A DNA stretch of 64,000 bases from Anthonomus grandis grandis (GCF_022605725.1 NC_065549.1:36223690-36287689), one strand, 5' to 3'. Shown: positions 13,101 to 25,190, counted from the first letter of the stretch. Notes: generated by a model from the letters alone, not told the origin. Translations and numbers: made by a program.

Positions 13101-13833
13101 TTTTTTTTTGGAACAGATATAATGGAAGCAAATAAATATGTATTTTGTTTTTCATAGGAATCTAATTTCCAAAATAAATGAAAAATCGACTATTCTCGGC
13201 CTTGCAATTTGGTCCTACAGTTCTTTTGACACGAACATGGGGCTCCCAAAGTTTTTGGTTCAACGATCTTCCCTCTTGAAGATGTATATGAATATCCCAA
13301 ATTTCTTTTCATACGTGATTTGTACTTCTTTCGGCAATTTTCGTTAAATTGTCTCCACCTAGAAAAGCCTGCTTTTTCTGGACTTGTGTTGATTAAAACT
13401 GATTGTACCCGTTGATTGTACTCCTTGATTGCACGGCTCCTCTTAGAACAAAAAATTTATCCAATTAATTTTATGCAGAAAGAGCACAAACCACCTACAG
13501 TTTAAATTTATATTCATCAATATTATATAACTCTGAAAATGCATAAATAAATGTATAAATATTTAAATATATTTATAAAAAAAAATAAAAAAGGCATAAG
13601 CCATCATACAAGTGGCTAATAAGGGCGTAAGCCACTAATAATAGTAACTACCTTTAGATTAATTCTCGGATGAACTATTACTCGCCACATAATCCTTATC
13701 GATTAAAGAATCATCTGATTCCGAATATTCCTCAGAATCACTAGAATTTGACTCAAATTCACCCAAAACACGCTTACACGTCGTTCGTTGCGTAGGGCCA
13801 TGATGGTTTTTATGAGGCTTATGACTTTCTTGC
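10116..13833 (-). pseudogene. DUF7869-type gene (possible transposase), split by a LINE
   Basis: Minus-strand pieces run in family order. (1) An acidic exon at 13833-13670 after a tttttgtag acceptor, with EFESNSSDSEEYSESDDSL. (2) A basic stretch near 13400-13270 with Cys-rich CSCQKNC. (3) 13066-12797 with RGKHNNRSNKI and VSHYSREKN. (4) After the LINE at 11346-12790, 11325-10116 with DTCAACDEL, VICFDLQHTLPTP, a YTDNCGEQNKNWLL stretch near 10790, DFAVIEKHKYL, and an acidic C-terminus ending at 10116. The two halves rejoin as one protein. Frameshifts occur near 10990, 10870 and 10740. I recall this architecture from arthropod proteins annotated DUF7869; its biochemical role is not established to my knowledge. 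The FDLQ, TDNC and IEK acidic residues could form an RNase H-like DDE site (inference). Confidence 0.7.
11346..12790 (-). mobile_element. 5'-truncated LINE inserted in the DUF7869-type gene
   Basis: The minus-strand copy begins inside the RT (ERLVKTRMMEFLNRHN near 12785). It has an FCDLS*ALDCVSH motif A with an in-frame stop near 12610, GVPQGSVLGPILF near 12440 and IFADDTTLLW near 12350. A second frame (12036-11554) gives the C-terminal domain. The 3' end carries TTTGAC-type repeats near 11346-11370. Damage includes stops near 12610 and 12530 and a frameshift near 12070. It lacks any endonuclease and is a dead-on-arrival copy. It belongs to the same clade as the LINE at 2.2-4.7 kb. Confidence 0.8.
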
Positions 13834-13957
13834 TACAAAAATTGATCGCTTGTAAATTTTGTAAACAAGGACACTTTTTCACAGTGTCGCCATCTGCTAG
13901 TTAAAATTGGCATCAAATAGTCAACATTTCAATTTTATAGTGTGGGGACGTGAAGTT

Positions 13958-14360
13958 TTATAGTATGGTGACTTATGTATCTTGTTGCTCCGAGCGATTC
14001 TATTGACACATTTGTTCTCCAGGAATTCCGAGGAATTCTGAGCATGGGTCTCCAGCAAAACATCTCGAATGCCTCTATGCTCTTTTTGTCAGTTTCGTTA
14101 AAAGTCCAAGACTTCGCCGCATAGAGGAAAATTGGGAAGACTAGGCATCTGACTAGTCTGATTTTGATCGCTACCTTTAATTTCCTCGGTACATCCTCCC
14201 GTATTGGTTATTGCACATCCCAGGTACATAAGCTGACCTACAACGGCGATATTATTTATTTCCGTTATTGGCTCTATTACCATGATCCCTGTCTTCATTT
14301 TGCTTATTTTGAGACCTGCCTCTATTCGGATGTTTGTTATTATCTCTATAGTTGACACAA
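13958..14360 (-). pseudogene. RTE-like LINE C-terminal remnant
   Basis: The minus strand reads GLKISKMKTGIMVIEP, then VVGQLMYLGCAITNTGG and EEIKGSDQNQTS. After a frameshift come LYAAKSWTFNETDKKSI and FEMFCWRPMLRIP. This YLGxxIT...GG...EI / LYxxxSW / FEMxxxRRxLRIP series is the usual thumb and C-terminal region of RTE-like retrotransposons (often seen in craniofacial development protein 2-like hits). It is short and broken. Confidence 0.65.
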
Positions 14361-15201
14361 TTTTCTTAATATATCAGATTAAAACCTTCTTTCTTTTGTA
14401 TAATCCTTATATTTATTCTTTATTATTATTATTAAACTTATTATACTTAGGAATATACGTAGTTAGATAGTTTCTTGGCTAAGATTTTTTTTTTTATAAC
14501 CAGAGAACTTCAGCTTTTATTCTATACAGATATATCAATTTATTACAAGTGCATAACTAGTAAGTACCTAAATCTGCAACAACTAAGTATATATTATTCC
14601 TAAAAACTTATAACTAATCGCAATATTTTATGTCGTTAAAAATAGCACATATTAACTGTAGATCCCTGCTGGCTCATTTTGAGGATTTTAAGAATGATTA
14701 TTGTAAAAAGGACTTTTTTTATTGATAGTAGTGCAATACAGATCAGTAATTATCAATTAATAAGAAATGATCGTCAAAATCTTAGGGGTGGTGGTATTGT
14801 TGCCTATGTCCGGAATGGTTTATCATATGAAATTATTTTATCTGAAAGTCATGATTTTTTTGAAAGTTTATGGGTAAAAATTTTTATTAGTAAGGAGCCA
14901 TACATTTTCGGCATAGTCTATAGGCCTCCAAGTGCAAATATTCAGAGTTTTTTTTTTAACTTTAGAGGAAACACTAATTGACATTTTTTCAAATTTTAAT
15001 AATATAACGTGTCTAGGTGATTTTAACATTGATATATCTAAATTAAATTACAGTCATGCAACTCAGCTTATTTCTTTGTGTGAAACTTTCGATTTGAAGC
15101 AACTTATAACCGAGCATACTCGTATGACCAACAACACTAGTTCAATTATAGATCTTATTTTTACAAATCATGTTGGCATTTTGAAATCTGGCATATAGAT
15201 C

Positions 15202-17308
15202 CTTAAAAGATATAAACCTAAACAACTTTCAAGAGGATTTGGAGGCTGTTCCATTTCATTTAATATATGAATTCGAATCCATAGATGATAAGATACATTT
15301 TTTAAACAATAATTTACTCAAATTATTCGACAAGCATGCTCCTATTAAAACTATAGTTGTTCGAAAAAAAAAAGATTCTCCGTGGCTGACAGATAATATT
15401 AAACTATTGCAAACATTAAGAAATAAGGCATTAAAGGATTTTAAAACAACTAAACTGCCAGCTAAATGGAATTATTACAAACAGCTTAGAAACTATACAA
15501 CAACAGCGATTAGAGCGGAAAAAAGGGCTTTTTATAGTGATAAATTTGAGAATTGTACATACAAGGATAAGTGGCGTGAACTAAGAAAAATATTGCCATC
15601 AAAGCAGAAGCAAATTCCTAAATCTTTTGTAAATACCAACAATTTTAATTCATATTTTATAGATAGTACAAGAGTGACAAATATTGATAATTGTGATGAG
15701 TTAATTAATTTTTATGATCAGAATGCATTACCAACCTTAAATAAGTTTTCTTTTCATCCCACTGATTATAATACTATTTCTGCAATTATATTACGTATTA
15801 AGTCTAAAGCATTCGGGGTGGATAATCTTAATATTACGTTAATTCAACTATGCTGTCCTTTTATTATACCATTTATTTTACATATTGTTAACGAGTGTAT
15901 TAATAAAAACTACTTTCCCAAATGCTGGAAAGAAGCCTTTGTGTTGCCATTGCCGAAAGTGCATAATCCAACAGATTTTAGTCAATTTAGGTCTATCAGT
16001 ATTTTACCAACGTTTTCAAAAATTCTCGAACGCATTCTAGACTCTCAAATTCGTAGTTTTCTTAATAATAATGATATTTTACCACCTAAGCAATCTGGAT
16101 TTAGAACAAATTATAGTTGTACTTCGGCTATGGCGGACGTTATTGATGACGTAATTCGGGCTAGGGATGAGGATAAGATTTCTGCTCTGGTGTTGTTGGA
16201 TTATACTAAAGCTTTTGATTTCGTTAGCCACTCAATTTTAAAGTCTTTGTTTCATTATATTGGCTTTTCTGATGCTGCTATTAATTTAATTGCCTCTTAT
16301 TTAAATAATAGGATTCAACGTGTTAAAATAGATAACGACATATCTGATCCTTTGGAAGTTAAAAGTGGTGTGCCTCAGGGTAGTATTTTAGGACCCTTGT
16401 TTTTTATCATTTACACGTCTAGATTTTATCTTCAATTAAAGCATTGTGCCCATCATTTTTACGCAGACGACATGCAGTTATATTATTCATTTTTACCATG
16501 AGATTTTAAAATGGCTGAGTTTAAAATTAATCAAGATTTACAAGCTATTTGTGATGTTTCTTCAAAGCATTTATTAAAATTAAATCCTTCAAAGTCATCT
16601 ATAATGTTCATAGGTAATCGAACTAATGTAAATAATATTTTAAATGGTATAAACATTAAATTGGGGGACGAAAGAATTCCAGTTGTTGACAAATGTAAGA
16701 GTTTGGGCCTTATAGTAGATAATAATATTCGTTTTAAACATCACGTGTCTAATATTCTTAAAAAGGCATATATTGCTTTGAAATTAATTTATTTGCATAG
16801 ACACTATTTAAGTAAAGATATTAAGAAGCTTTTATGTGATTCATTGGTCCTTTCACAATGTAATTACTGTGATGTAGTGTATGGCTGGTGTCTTGATTAC
16901 GAGGATAGGGGTAGACTGCAAAAGCTCCAAAACTCTTGCATTCGACTAATATTTGGCATTCGTAGGAGAAACCGCATTTCCCATAAACTTCACGAACTTG
17001 GATGGCTTAATATGCATAATCGAAGAATTGCTCATTCTTTAACATTTTTTTATAAAATTTTAATATATCGTAGTCCGCCCTATCTCTATCAAAAAATAAC
17101 TTTTAGAAATGATGTACACCATTTAAATTTAAGAAGAAATACTATTCTCATTCCGAGACATAAAACACAGTTATTTAAACGATCATTCTCTTACAATTTT
17201 GCTTATCAAATAAATTCTTTAAATTTGGATCCGGACCAATTATTAATTTCTTGTAATACTTTTCGTAGGAGGATGATTGTAAATCTAATGAATCAGCAGG
17301 GTATATAA
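15202..17308 (+). pseudogene. LINE reverse transcriptase with a single in-frame stop
   Basis: A continuous frame from the endonuclease/RT linker to the C-terminus, broken only by a TGA at 16499-16501. Motifs: DYTKAFDFVSHS near 16200, GVPQGSILGPLFFIIYT near 16370, and FYADDMQLYYS near 16460 with both aspartates intact. The stop lies about 15 codons after YADD, so the thumb is cut from the palm. The downstream frame (16502-17308) carries KHLLKLNPSKSSIM, LGLIVDNNIRFK and GIRRRNRISHKL. It is a recent-looking copy apart from the stop and the upstream endonuclease damage. Confidence 0.85.
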
Positions 17309-17787
17309 TTTAAGTTCTTTTTTTTTTAACTTTTTAAATGGTTGTTTTCTTGAGTAATTTATTACAATTTTTGGTATTGGGATCATTTTATTTATTTATT
17401 TATTGTCTGCAATAATTTTTCTATTTTTTGTTATTTAACAAAAAATTTAATCTGTTTTTTGGGTATTTGCAGTGTGTATTGTTTTGCTTGATGTTAAACT
17501 GTCAAATTTAGAATTTAGAACTCTTATATGTAGGTTTATTAGGTATATGATTAAGGAAAAAGCTGTATTTAATCAGTTATTAGTTAAGCGTTACTGTTAA
17601 TGAGCGTTACTGAAATTACCATTTTTTTTTAATGAAGTGTGGGGCCACAATGTTAAAGACCAGAATCTGCCATGGCAGAATTTTGAATTTGTAGGCCTTT
17701 TATTTGCGTAAATTTATTGCTAGATTTTGTAAACTTTGTATTTGTTTTATGTTGTATTTTTTTTTGTTTCTTCTATGCAAATAAAAA

Positions 17788-17788
17788 A

Positions 17789-17822
<34 letters not shown>
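17788..17822 (+). repeat. ATT microsatellite, LINE 3' tail
   Basis: About ten ATT units ending the LINE after a short AATAAAAAATA stretch. The same tail type ends the LINEs at 25.8 kb and 58.17 kb. Confidence 0.85.
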
Positions 17823-19055
17823 CTATTATTTTAAATCTGATATAGACAAGACTGCTCTTGACAAGGGCAATAGCCGAAACGGGTCAGGCCAATTAAAGCT
17901 TTTACTAAACAGTGAACATTTGGATTTTTATTTTTTCTTTTCTTTAATGATTTACTTTGTCAGAGACTTTAAGGTAGTTAAAAAGTATGCCGTAAGTTCA
18001 CCCCGGTTAGTGGCCGTCAAAATATCGTCTATCAAATCGTAGAGGTTTTAGGTTTTAAAAAAGTTTTATTGTACTAAAACGTACTAAAATTAGGTGAACA
18101 AATAATAGGAACCGCAGCAACTTTGAAACTATACTAAATATAGCGAGTTAGGACGGGTGGGAGACTTTTCTCCACAAATCAAAATACCAATTTTTTTGTC
18201 AAGGATTATGCATCATCATAAAACTCTTACACTATATAGCTGTGATGTTTACATGAAAAACTATGATTAGGATAATATTTTTTCATGTAAATTTATAAAT
18301 TGACAAAAAATTTAAAACACTTAATGCGTTAAGTACTAAAGGATTTTTAAAATTGTGTAAAATAAAAAATAAAAATATTATTTATTCAAATTGTTCTTTT
18401 AAAAAAATAAATCTATTAGGCATGTTCTATGTCGGTTTCTTAAAAAAAAAATCTAAAAAAATCTTTTTTTTGCACCATATTATAAGATAAGTTATTTTAA
18501 CAAATAGGCTAGTATAAATTTAAATCGATGGATCCAGCCGTTTTTTCCAGGAAAAAATCCTAAATTCATTTATTCCAGCGTGATTACAGTATAAACAAAC
18601 TTTACATGCTTAAATTATAAATTGCTTCGAATAAAATCGATTCCGTGAAACATATTTTAATAGTAATCTGGATAATATTAAATGAATAAATAAAAATATT
18701 ATTGCATAACAAAAGTCATTACATCGGACAATAAGTAGAGGTTAAGTATATTTTAGGTATTTGAGTTTAAATAAAGATTGTCTTTGTACAATTAAATTAC
18801 TGAGAGCGACTAATAAATAGGTAATGACATTTTAAATAAAATATTTTAAATTTTATAAAAAATTCTAAGAACTAATCAATATCATTCACACATGAAAATC
18901 TTGAGATAAACAAAATCATAAATTACAAAATATATTATGATTAATCGATATAACAAACCTGAGTCATCCGGCAAGGGGTCAGGTCGGGTTAGGATTTACT
19001 TATACATATTTTTTTAAGAGGATTGATACCTTTTGTGCGACCTTGTTCGTACTTC
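17823..19055. other. AT-rich stretch, no gene seen
   Basis: No coding signal. A GC-richer patch at 17845-17900 (GCCGAAACGGGTC) resembles short structured motifs found in some retroelement leaders, but I cannot assign it. Confidence 0.45.
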
Positions 19056-19059
19056 TTTT

Positions 19060-19400
19060 TTTTCGCAATATTGTTACAAACTCAAAAATAGTAAAACTCC
19101 TGGATGCGACATAATACCAGTAGAATGCCTAAAGTATAGAGGAACACAGCTCCATAATACTAAAAATATGAAAATGGGAAGCCTTGCCAAACAAATGGAA
19201 AAGGAGACTGCATAAAATGTACCAACTAAAGGGGAATATCGAGACCAAACGCAGCATACAAGATACTCTCTAATGTGCTATTGATCCGTATATCACCATA
19301 TGCGGAGAAACAAATTGGCAACTATCAGAGTGGATTCCCACCAAAGAGGTCAACAGTGGACCAGATATTGACAATCCAGTAAGATTTTTGGTAATTTAAG
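19060..19400 (+). pseudogene. RTE-like LINE reverse transcriptase fragment
   Basis: The plus strand reads NSKTPGCDIIPVECLKYRG, which corresponds to the usual NGKAxGxDGIPAELxKxGG finger motif. A frame near 19236-19380 reads NAAYKILSNVLLIRISPYAE and then GNYQSGFPPKRSTVDQILTI (normally QxGFRxxRSTxDQIFxI). The rest of the element is missing. Confidence 0.65.
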
Positions 19401-19725
19401 CTTATTATATAACTTTAATCAAAACTCTTTATTTGCTTTTTGAGTGCGTAAAATTTCCTGTCAGTTCTAAGCAGTAATAATATAAAACCTAGGGTGGATA
19501 GAGCTGACTAAGTTGAATTTAGTTGAATTTAAACATCACAACAACAGTTATGATGTATAATTCATATTGATATTGCTACTTAGCAAATATTCTTAAGTGT
19601 ATTTAAGATATAATAATCTTATTTAAAAATCAGAATACAGCTGGGTAGATGAACATATGTGAACTTAATCAGTTTATCCCTATATGAAGTAAAATTTTGC
19701 TTACTGACCGGTCTTGTTTTGTTAA

Positions 19726-21181
19726 CACTTTGACTACTGAGCATTCCGGTGCTAAATAACTTGCAGAAACTAACACATTTTTTTTTCAATTATATTTTAT
19801 TTCATTTAAATATACAAGAGAAATAAAAACACGTTTAAAAAAAAAAGTTTTTTTGAGTGTGCATGAATACGGTACACACAGTTTATCTAAAAAAAAAGAA
19901 CTTTTTAACTTTAAGCTATGTCTACCATATTTGACCACGCTTCTTATTTGCGTAAATTACAGTTATGGAGTTCAAAGAAGCACTTCATACATAAATATTT
20001 ATGTTCACACCCTTGGCAATGCATCTTTCTCCGAGAAGTGTTTGCCATTTCATAGCACTGACCATTTCTTTCACTGTTAGATTTGTAGCATCTAGTACAT
20101 CTACCCATTGACTCTATATCGACTAATTTGTGATTTGTGACAAGCTCTTCAAAAGTCATATTTTGTATTTACACTATGCCTCTCGTCAAAAATTTTGTTT
20201 GTAACCTCCTCCCTAAACTTGGTTATATTTATAGTTTTTCTAGTAATATGACAGTAGTAAATATGCTACATGAGCATTTACTACTGCAGTATTTGTAAGT
20301 AATTCTATGGCAACCTTTCGATACCATTTTATGCCGCGTTGTACAGTAGTCGAATAGGAAGGTTTTTGATCCGATACATTTATAAATGACTTGATACTGT
20401 TATACTTTGCAATAGTGGAAGGTTTTTTCACAACATTTCTTTTTGTTTGGACATCTATAATTTTAGGAACTGCTTCAGTTGTCAAAAATAAAACCTCTCT
20501 TTTGTCTTTCCATTTTCCTACTACTATGTGAGTATTACTTTCACGTGTAGTCATGGCTCCTTTTTCAAGTTTTACTTCCGTAACTGCCTTAGGGTTAAAT
20601 CTTCTATTTGTTCTCAGAGTCCCAATAAGGTGTGCCTTTCGAATTAGAAGATTATGTGCGAGCCTCACGCTGGTATAAAAGTTGGCTCTACATAGTATAC
20701 ATCCGCCATCTAAGAGAGGCTGCATAAGCTCAAGAACTATGCGACTGGCCACTGACTGCTCTTCATTTGAATTGTTCTCCTTACCAGAATAGATTTTAAG
20801 GTTATATGTATACCCTTTCTCCGAACATAATTTGAAAATTTTGACTCCATATTTGTGCTGCCCAGAATGTATTGGCGAAAACTAAGCCGGCCTCTAATAG
20901 GAATCAATGTCTCATCTATATAAACTTCTTTCTTAGGAATACATGCTGCCTGAAAGTAATCAGCAAGAAGCAATTAGACCATCTACTAGGGGTTGAATCT
21001 TGCATAAACGATTGGTTGGATCTGCTGCTTCATTATTTGAGAAGTGAAAATGGGATAAGAGTAATTCAAATCGTATTCTGGACATGCCAATATATTTTCC
21101 CACTTCATTCTTATACAATATATTACGCGAAAAATATTGAACAACAAAACGAACGAACAAAATGGATAAGACAAAGAGCAA
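19726..21181 (-). pseudogene. piggyBac transposase remnant
   Basis: Minus-strand pieces in order: a domain with GMSRIRFELLLSHFHFSNN (21181-20960); KKEVYIDETLIPIRGRLSF with the first catalytic Asp (20973-20740); ILCRANFYTSVRLAHNLL, where the family has DNFYTS, so the second Asp is Ala; FINVSDQKPSYSTT and KWYRKVAIELL, where the third Asp (GxDxxDQ) is Asn; and a C-terminal Cys finger with CTRCYKSN and CQGCEHKYLCMKC (20159-19944). The 3' end is at TTAA (19722-19725) followed inward by CACTTTGACTACTGAGC. The N-terminus and left end are missing. Two of three catalytic residues are lost, so the copy is dead. Confidence 0.8.
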
Positions 21182-21880
21182 CGATATTATACACAGCGTG
21201 AGTCTTTATTCGAAAAAAACTAATCATGTGAGGGAAAAATGACATAAAGAAGATAAAGGGTCAAATGTAGATTAGAAGAGCACAAAACAGGTACGAGTGG
21301 TAACAGATAAGAGAAGCCTATATACCCTATGCTGAGCGCAAAAAGGCTTAAATTAAGAAGAAAATACAGGACAAGAGAACAAGAAGTTGATAAATTAAGA
21401 TGCAGAGTTGCGTACTCCAAACCTTACTATGGAACAGGCTTCTATTTGCAATATGTTACCAATAAGCGGAGAGACTGGGCTTTTGACGGAAGGTAAATAC
21501 TGTGGGGTAAGAGCGGAGCTCAAGTTAAGCTCGAATCAACATTTAAGTAGACTAATTAAGCGCTTAAAAAATTAGACAAATAGGAACTAAAAATACAAAG
21601 TAGCTTGTCTGCCAACAAATGATTACGGCATCCGTCAGGCTCTTCTGAATCTCCCATCGCTACATTTAGTAATTCAGGGAAATACAAATTTGATAGCATA
21701 TCAAAGAATTTAGGATAACTGTGATGACAAAACATATAGATGATATCGGCTCATATGATTCTCAAACATTTCTTTTTGGATCGTTGAATATCATTCACAA
21801 CTAGTTTTAAAACCCAATCACTATGGTCTTGGAGGTCTAAAGGTTGAATTACATAACTCAACGATAGTTAGTCCCTGTTG
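21182..21880. other. Unassigned stretch between piggyBac and LINE remnants
   Basis: A Lys/Arg-rich plus-strand reading at 21260-21420 and scattered short frames, none recognised. It may be eroded 5' LINE sequence. Confidence 0.35.
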
Positions 21881-22942
21881 TTGTCACGCTTTAGTGACCT
21901 GAGAGTAATAAGTATTTTGCCCGTTTTATCAAAAGTTTTTGAAAGGGTGTTATATCGCCAGTTGATGACATATTATAATATAAATAAAATTATTCCAGAA
22001 AATCTTTAGAAAAGACTTAAGTACTGCTACTGGGGTTTCCCCTGGCCATCATCACTGATGACATACTGGCCTCAATAGATAAGAAATTGTCAATAGCACT
22101 TGTTCTTTTAGACTTTTCATTCATTTAAATCATGACCTATTATTAGCAAAACTTAAATATTATGGATTTCTCAGTCGGTATTAGATCATATTTGAGAGAT
22201 CTTAACTGAAGTGCCTCAAGGTTCAATTTTCAGGCCCTTGTTGTTTATTATCTACACTTCTGATATACTTAAGTCTTTAAAATATTGCAAATTACAAGCT
22301 TTTTCAGATAACACTAAAGTTTTAATTTATCTTCAGCATCGGAACTATTTAAATGCATCTTATTTATTGAATCAGGATATAAGTCGACTTAAGCAACTCT
22401 CCTTTGGTGTTGTTCTGGATAGTGAATTGAGATTTTGTGAATATGTAGGATTATTAATTCAAAATTAATTTTTTTCATTGAAAATTTTATACAATAATCG
22501 CCGTATTCTTAATTTTCATGTTCGCAGGATGCTTTGTGAATCTTTGGTCCTGTCCAATTTCAATTATTGTGATTTTATTTATGGTCTGTGCTTAGACGTC
22601 AATCACAAAAATCGAATACAAAAAATACAAATTACCTGCTCACGGATAGTATTTAGATTACAAAAATATAATCACATTTCTCATACATTTAAAGAACTTA
22701 ACTGGTTGAGGATGGACAAGCGTAGGGAGTTGCATATGGGTAACTTTTTGTTCATTCTATTAAACCCGTCGTTTCCACTAGCCTCTAAATCTAAATTTAT
22801 AACACGCTTCAATATTCACACCAGAGTTATCAGATGCTCTAGTAGGATAACAATGCCTCATCATCGGATTGCTATGTTTTAGCGCTCATTTACTTTTAAT
22901 GCCATTAAGCTATACAACTCATTGCCTATTGAATTAACAATA

Positions 22943-22966
22943 GGGTAGACCGGGGATAAAAGTGCC
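22943..22966 (+). repeat. Left terminal inverted repeat of pogo element
   Basis: 24 bases, identical to the reverse complement of 25521-25544. Confidence 0.95.
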
Positions 22967-23283
22967 ACGGGGAGGAAGTGCCACTTGCCGCCATTTCTGT
23001 AAATTAACCGAAATGCGCTCGACACTAACATTCTAAGATCAGTCCTATACCGCCGCCAGACGAGCCCTCATGCATCATTTTGTGTTTTGTGCCCTACTAC
23101 GTAAAAATTTGCCATAGTATATTTTTTGTTCGGAAGAAGCTATTTTTCATCGAATTTAAACCAGGTAAGTTTGCTCTGATACCTTATTGATTCTATTTTC
23201 ATACAGTGCTGTCAAATCTTCAAATTTCAAATAGTTTTTTTTGGTTATAATCAATAGTTTTGGAAAAAAACAAGTTGGGGTCT

Positions 23284-23314
23284 AAAGTGCCACACACGTT
23301 CTGTGTGGCACTTT
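23284..23314. repeat. Internal hairpin echoing the TIR motif
   Basis: A perfect 13-base inverted repeat (AAAGTGCCACACA) with a 5-base loop, CGTTC. Its arms repeat the inner TIR motif AAAAGTGCCAC and are preceded by GGGGTCT. It lies just upstream of the transposase gene, so it could be an extra transposase-binding site or an operator; this is inference. Confidence 0.8.
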
Positions 23315-23360
23315 TTACCCCACTATGCAGAATAATTAATTAAATATTTTTTTTTTCAAA

Positions 23361-25190
23361 ATGCGAACTTACTGGGAGGGGGCAAACTTCTTTAGAAGAA
23401 ATGCATCGCGCCGCTGATCTTGTTACACAAAATGGACAGTCCATAAGGTCGGTAGCTAAAGATCTTGGGATATGTAGAGTCTCTTTGAATAGATTTATTC
23501 AGCGACGCAACACCGATCCAGACACAACCTTTGGATATAGATCAGCACGTAGGATTTTTAATGATGAGGAAGAGACAGCACTTAGTAAATATTTAACACA
23601 GTCTGCACAAATATACTTCGGTTTAACTCCAAAAGAAGTGCGTCGACTAGCATACGAGTGTGCAGTCCAATTTAATAAAGATATGCCAGACTCATGGCGA
23701 CAAAACAAACAAGCGGGAGCTGACTGGTTTGCAGCGTTTCTAAAAAGAAACCCACGACCTTCTATTCGAACACCTGAGGCCACTAGTTTGGAAAGGGCAA
23801 CATCTTTTAACAAGAAAAATGTAACCGATTTTTTCGACAAATTAATAATGTTTTGGAGCGCTACTCATTCACTGCTTCCTCCATATGGAATACAGACGAA
23901 ACTGAAGTTTCAACAGTCTTGAAACCTCCAAAGATTGTAGGAGTGAAGGGGTCAAGGCAAGCCGGTGCTCTTACTTCAGGCGAAAGGGGTACAAATGTAA
24001 CACTTACAACAGCAGTTTCTGCAAGTGGGCTTTGTATACCACCTATGTTTTTATTTCCCCGAAAGAATTATAAAGATTATTTTATTCGGGGTGGACCACC
24101 CGACTGTATTGAGACAGCAAATTCATCCGGATGGATGACAGAAGATAGCTTTCTTTTGTTCATGAGGCATTTCATTAAACATGTGAAACCAACAGTCCTT
24201 CTGTTGTTATATAACCATATTTTGCATTTAGCTATATCAGTGTTAAATTTATTATTATCGTTTCCGCCCCACTGCTCGCATCGGCTGCAGCCATTAGATG
24301 TGGGTGTATACGGCCCGTTCAAGAAATACCTATCTTCTGCCCAAGATGCCTGGATGAGAAGTAATGCTGGAGAGAATATTACAATTTATGGCATTCCATC
24401 GATTGTTAATTCAGCTTACCCCCTAGCGATGTGTCCTAACAATATTATAAATTCTTTTAAAAAGAGTGGCATTTTTCCTTATAATCGGGACGTATTCTCA
24501 GGCATTGATTTTGCTTCAGCATATGTCACAGATCGACCAGTTCCCCCTAACGGAAATGACAATCAGGACAACCAACTTCTTGAGAATGAACCACAAGTCG
24601 TCAATGAAAATCTTCAAGAACTCATTTTTGATGAATCTTCTCAACAACCCAATGAAAATAGTCAATATCCTGCCCTTAATGAAAATGACCAACCGCAAAA
24701 TAAAGAATGTAAAAAAAATATAAACAATGCCGAAAATCCAATTGCTGGACTATCTAACATTGATAATCTGCCAGGAAAGAAAACATTTTCTCCACACATA
24801 GTAAAACCCCTTCCCAAAGCAGGACCTCGAACAGGATCGACAAAGGGCAGAAAACGTAGATATACCGCTGTGCTCACAGACACTCCCGAGAAGGACGCCC
24901 TAGAGCAGGAACAGGCAACAATAAGTCAGAAAAAGATGAAACAAGTTAAACAAAAGGAAAATCAAGTTAAAAGAAGGGTTTACTCAAACAAGAAGAATCA
25001 AGACTCGTATTCCTCAACCGATTCGGAAGATGACTGCGTTTGCCTAATATGTTGCGATTCATATTCGCAGAGCTTACCTTCAGAAGAATGGGTGCAATGT
25101 AGAACCTGCAAAGAGTGGGCTCACGACAAATGTATTACGGGTGATTCAAAATGGTTTATCTGCCTTAACTGTGACAGTGATATGGACTAA
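23361..25190 (+). pseudogene. pogo-type transposase with PHD-like finger, inactivated
   Basis: The probable start is ATG 23361. A one-base excess in the G run near 23377 shifts the frame; the reading frame then continues as QTSLEEMHRAADLV. Domains: Psq helix-turn-helix (SIRSVAKDLGICRVSLNRF, 23440-23500), CENP-B-like second HTH with GADWFAAFLKRNP (23715-23760), and DDE_1 core. A second frameshift lies near 23842. The first Asp is in WNTDET (23890). The second, normally in LLLDNHxSHL, is Tyr in LLLYNHILHL near 24210, and about 12 residues just after it are missing. The third is in QPLDVGVYGPFKKYL. Then come an acidic/Asn-rich linker, a basic segment (KGRKRRYT) and a Cys4-His-Cys3 PHD-like finger at 25038-25178. 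Last codon before stop is Asp in CDSDMD. Confidence 0.88.

Larger units (their letters stand above)
14631..17822 (+). mobile_element. CR1/Jockey-like LINE with ATT tail
   Basis: The copy starts with an endonuclease ATG (SLKIAHINCRSLLAHFEDF at 14631). It keeps RGGGIVAYVRNG, VYRPPSAN, GDFNID and HTRMTNNTSSIIDLIF, then the whole reverse transcriptase and C-terminal domain. It ends in an ATT microsatellite at 17788-17822. No ORF1 is present. There is a frameshift near 14690, another near 14960, and a small deletion near 15195 removing the end of the endonuclease. Relatives of this family lie at 740-1525, 21.9-25.8 kb, 46.7 kb, 50.3-58.2 kb and 61.6-64 kb. Confidence 0.8.

Noticed and set aside
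13814..13836. Apparent inverted match between 9772-9795 and 13814-13836 as TIRs of the 10-kb DUF7869 element
   Set aside because: The right-hand side is coding sequence at the start of the acidic exon and the match is gapped, so it is not a convincing terminus.
17845..17900. Possible hammerhead or Penelope-like motif (CTGATA ... GCCGAAACGGGTC)
   Set aside because: The conserved CUGAUGA core is not present, and no Penelope RT or GIY-YIG coding sequence is nearby.
24662..24883. Antisense open frames inside the pogo gene
   Set aside because: Shadows of the real transposase frame on the other strand.
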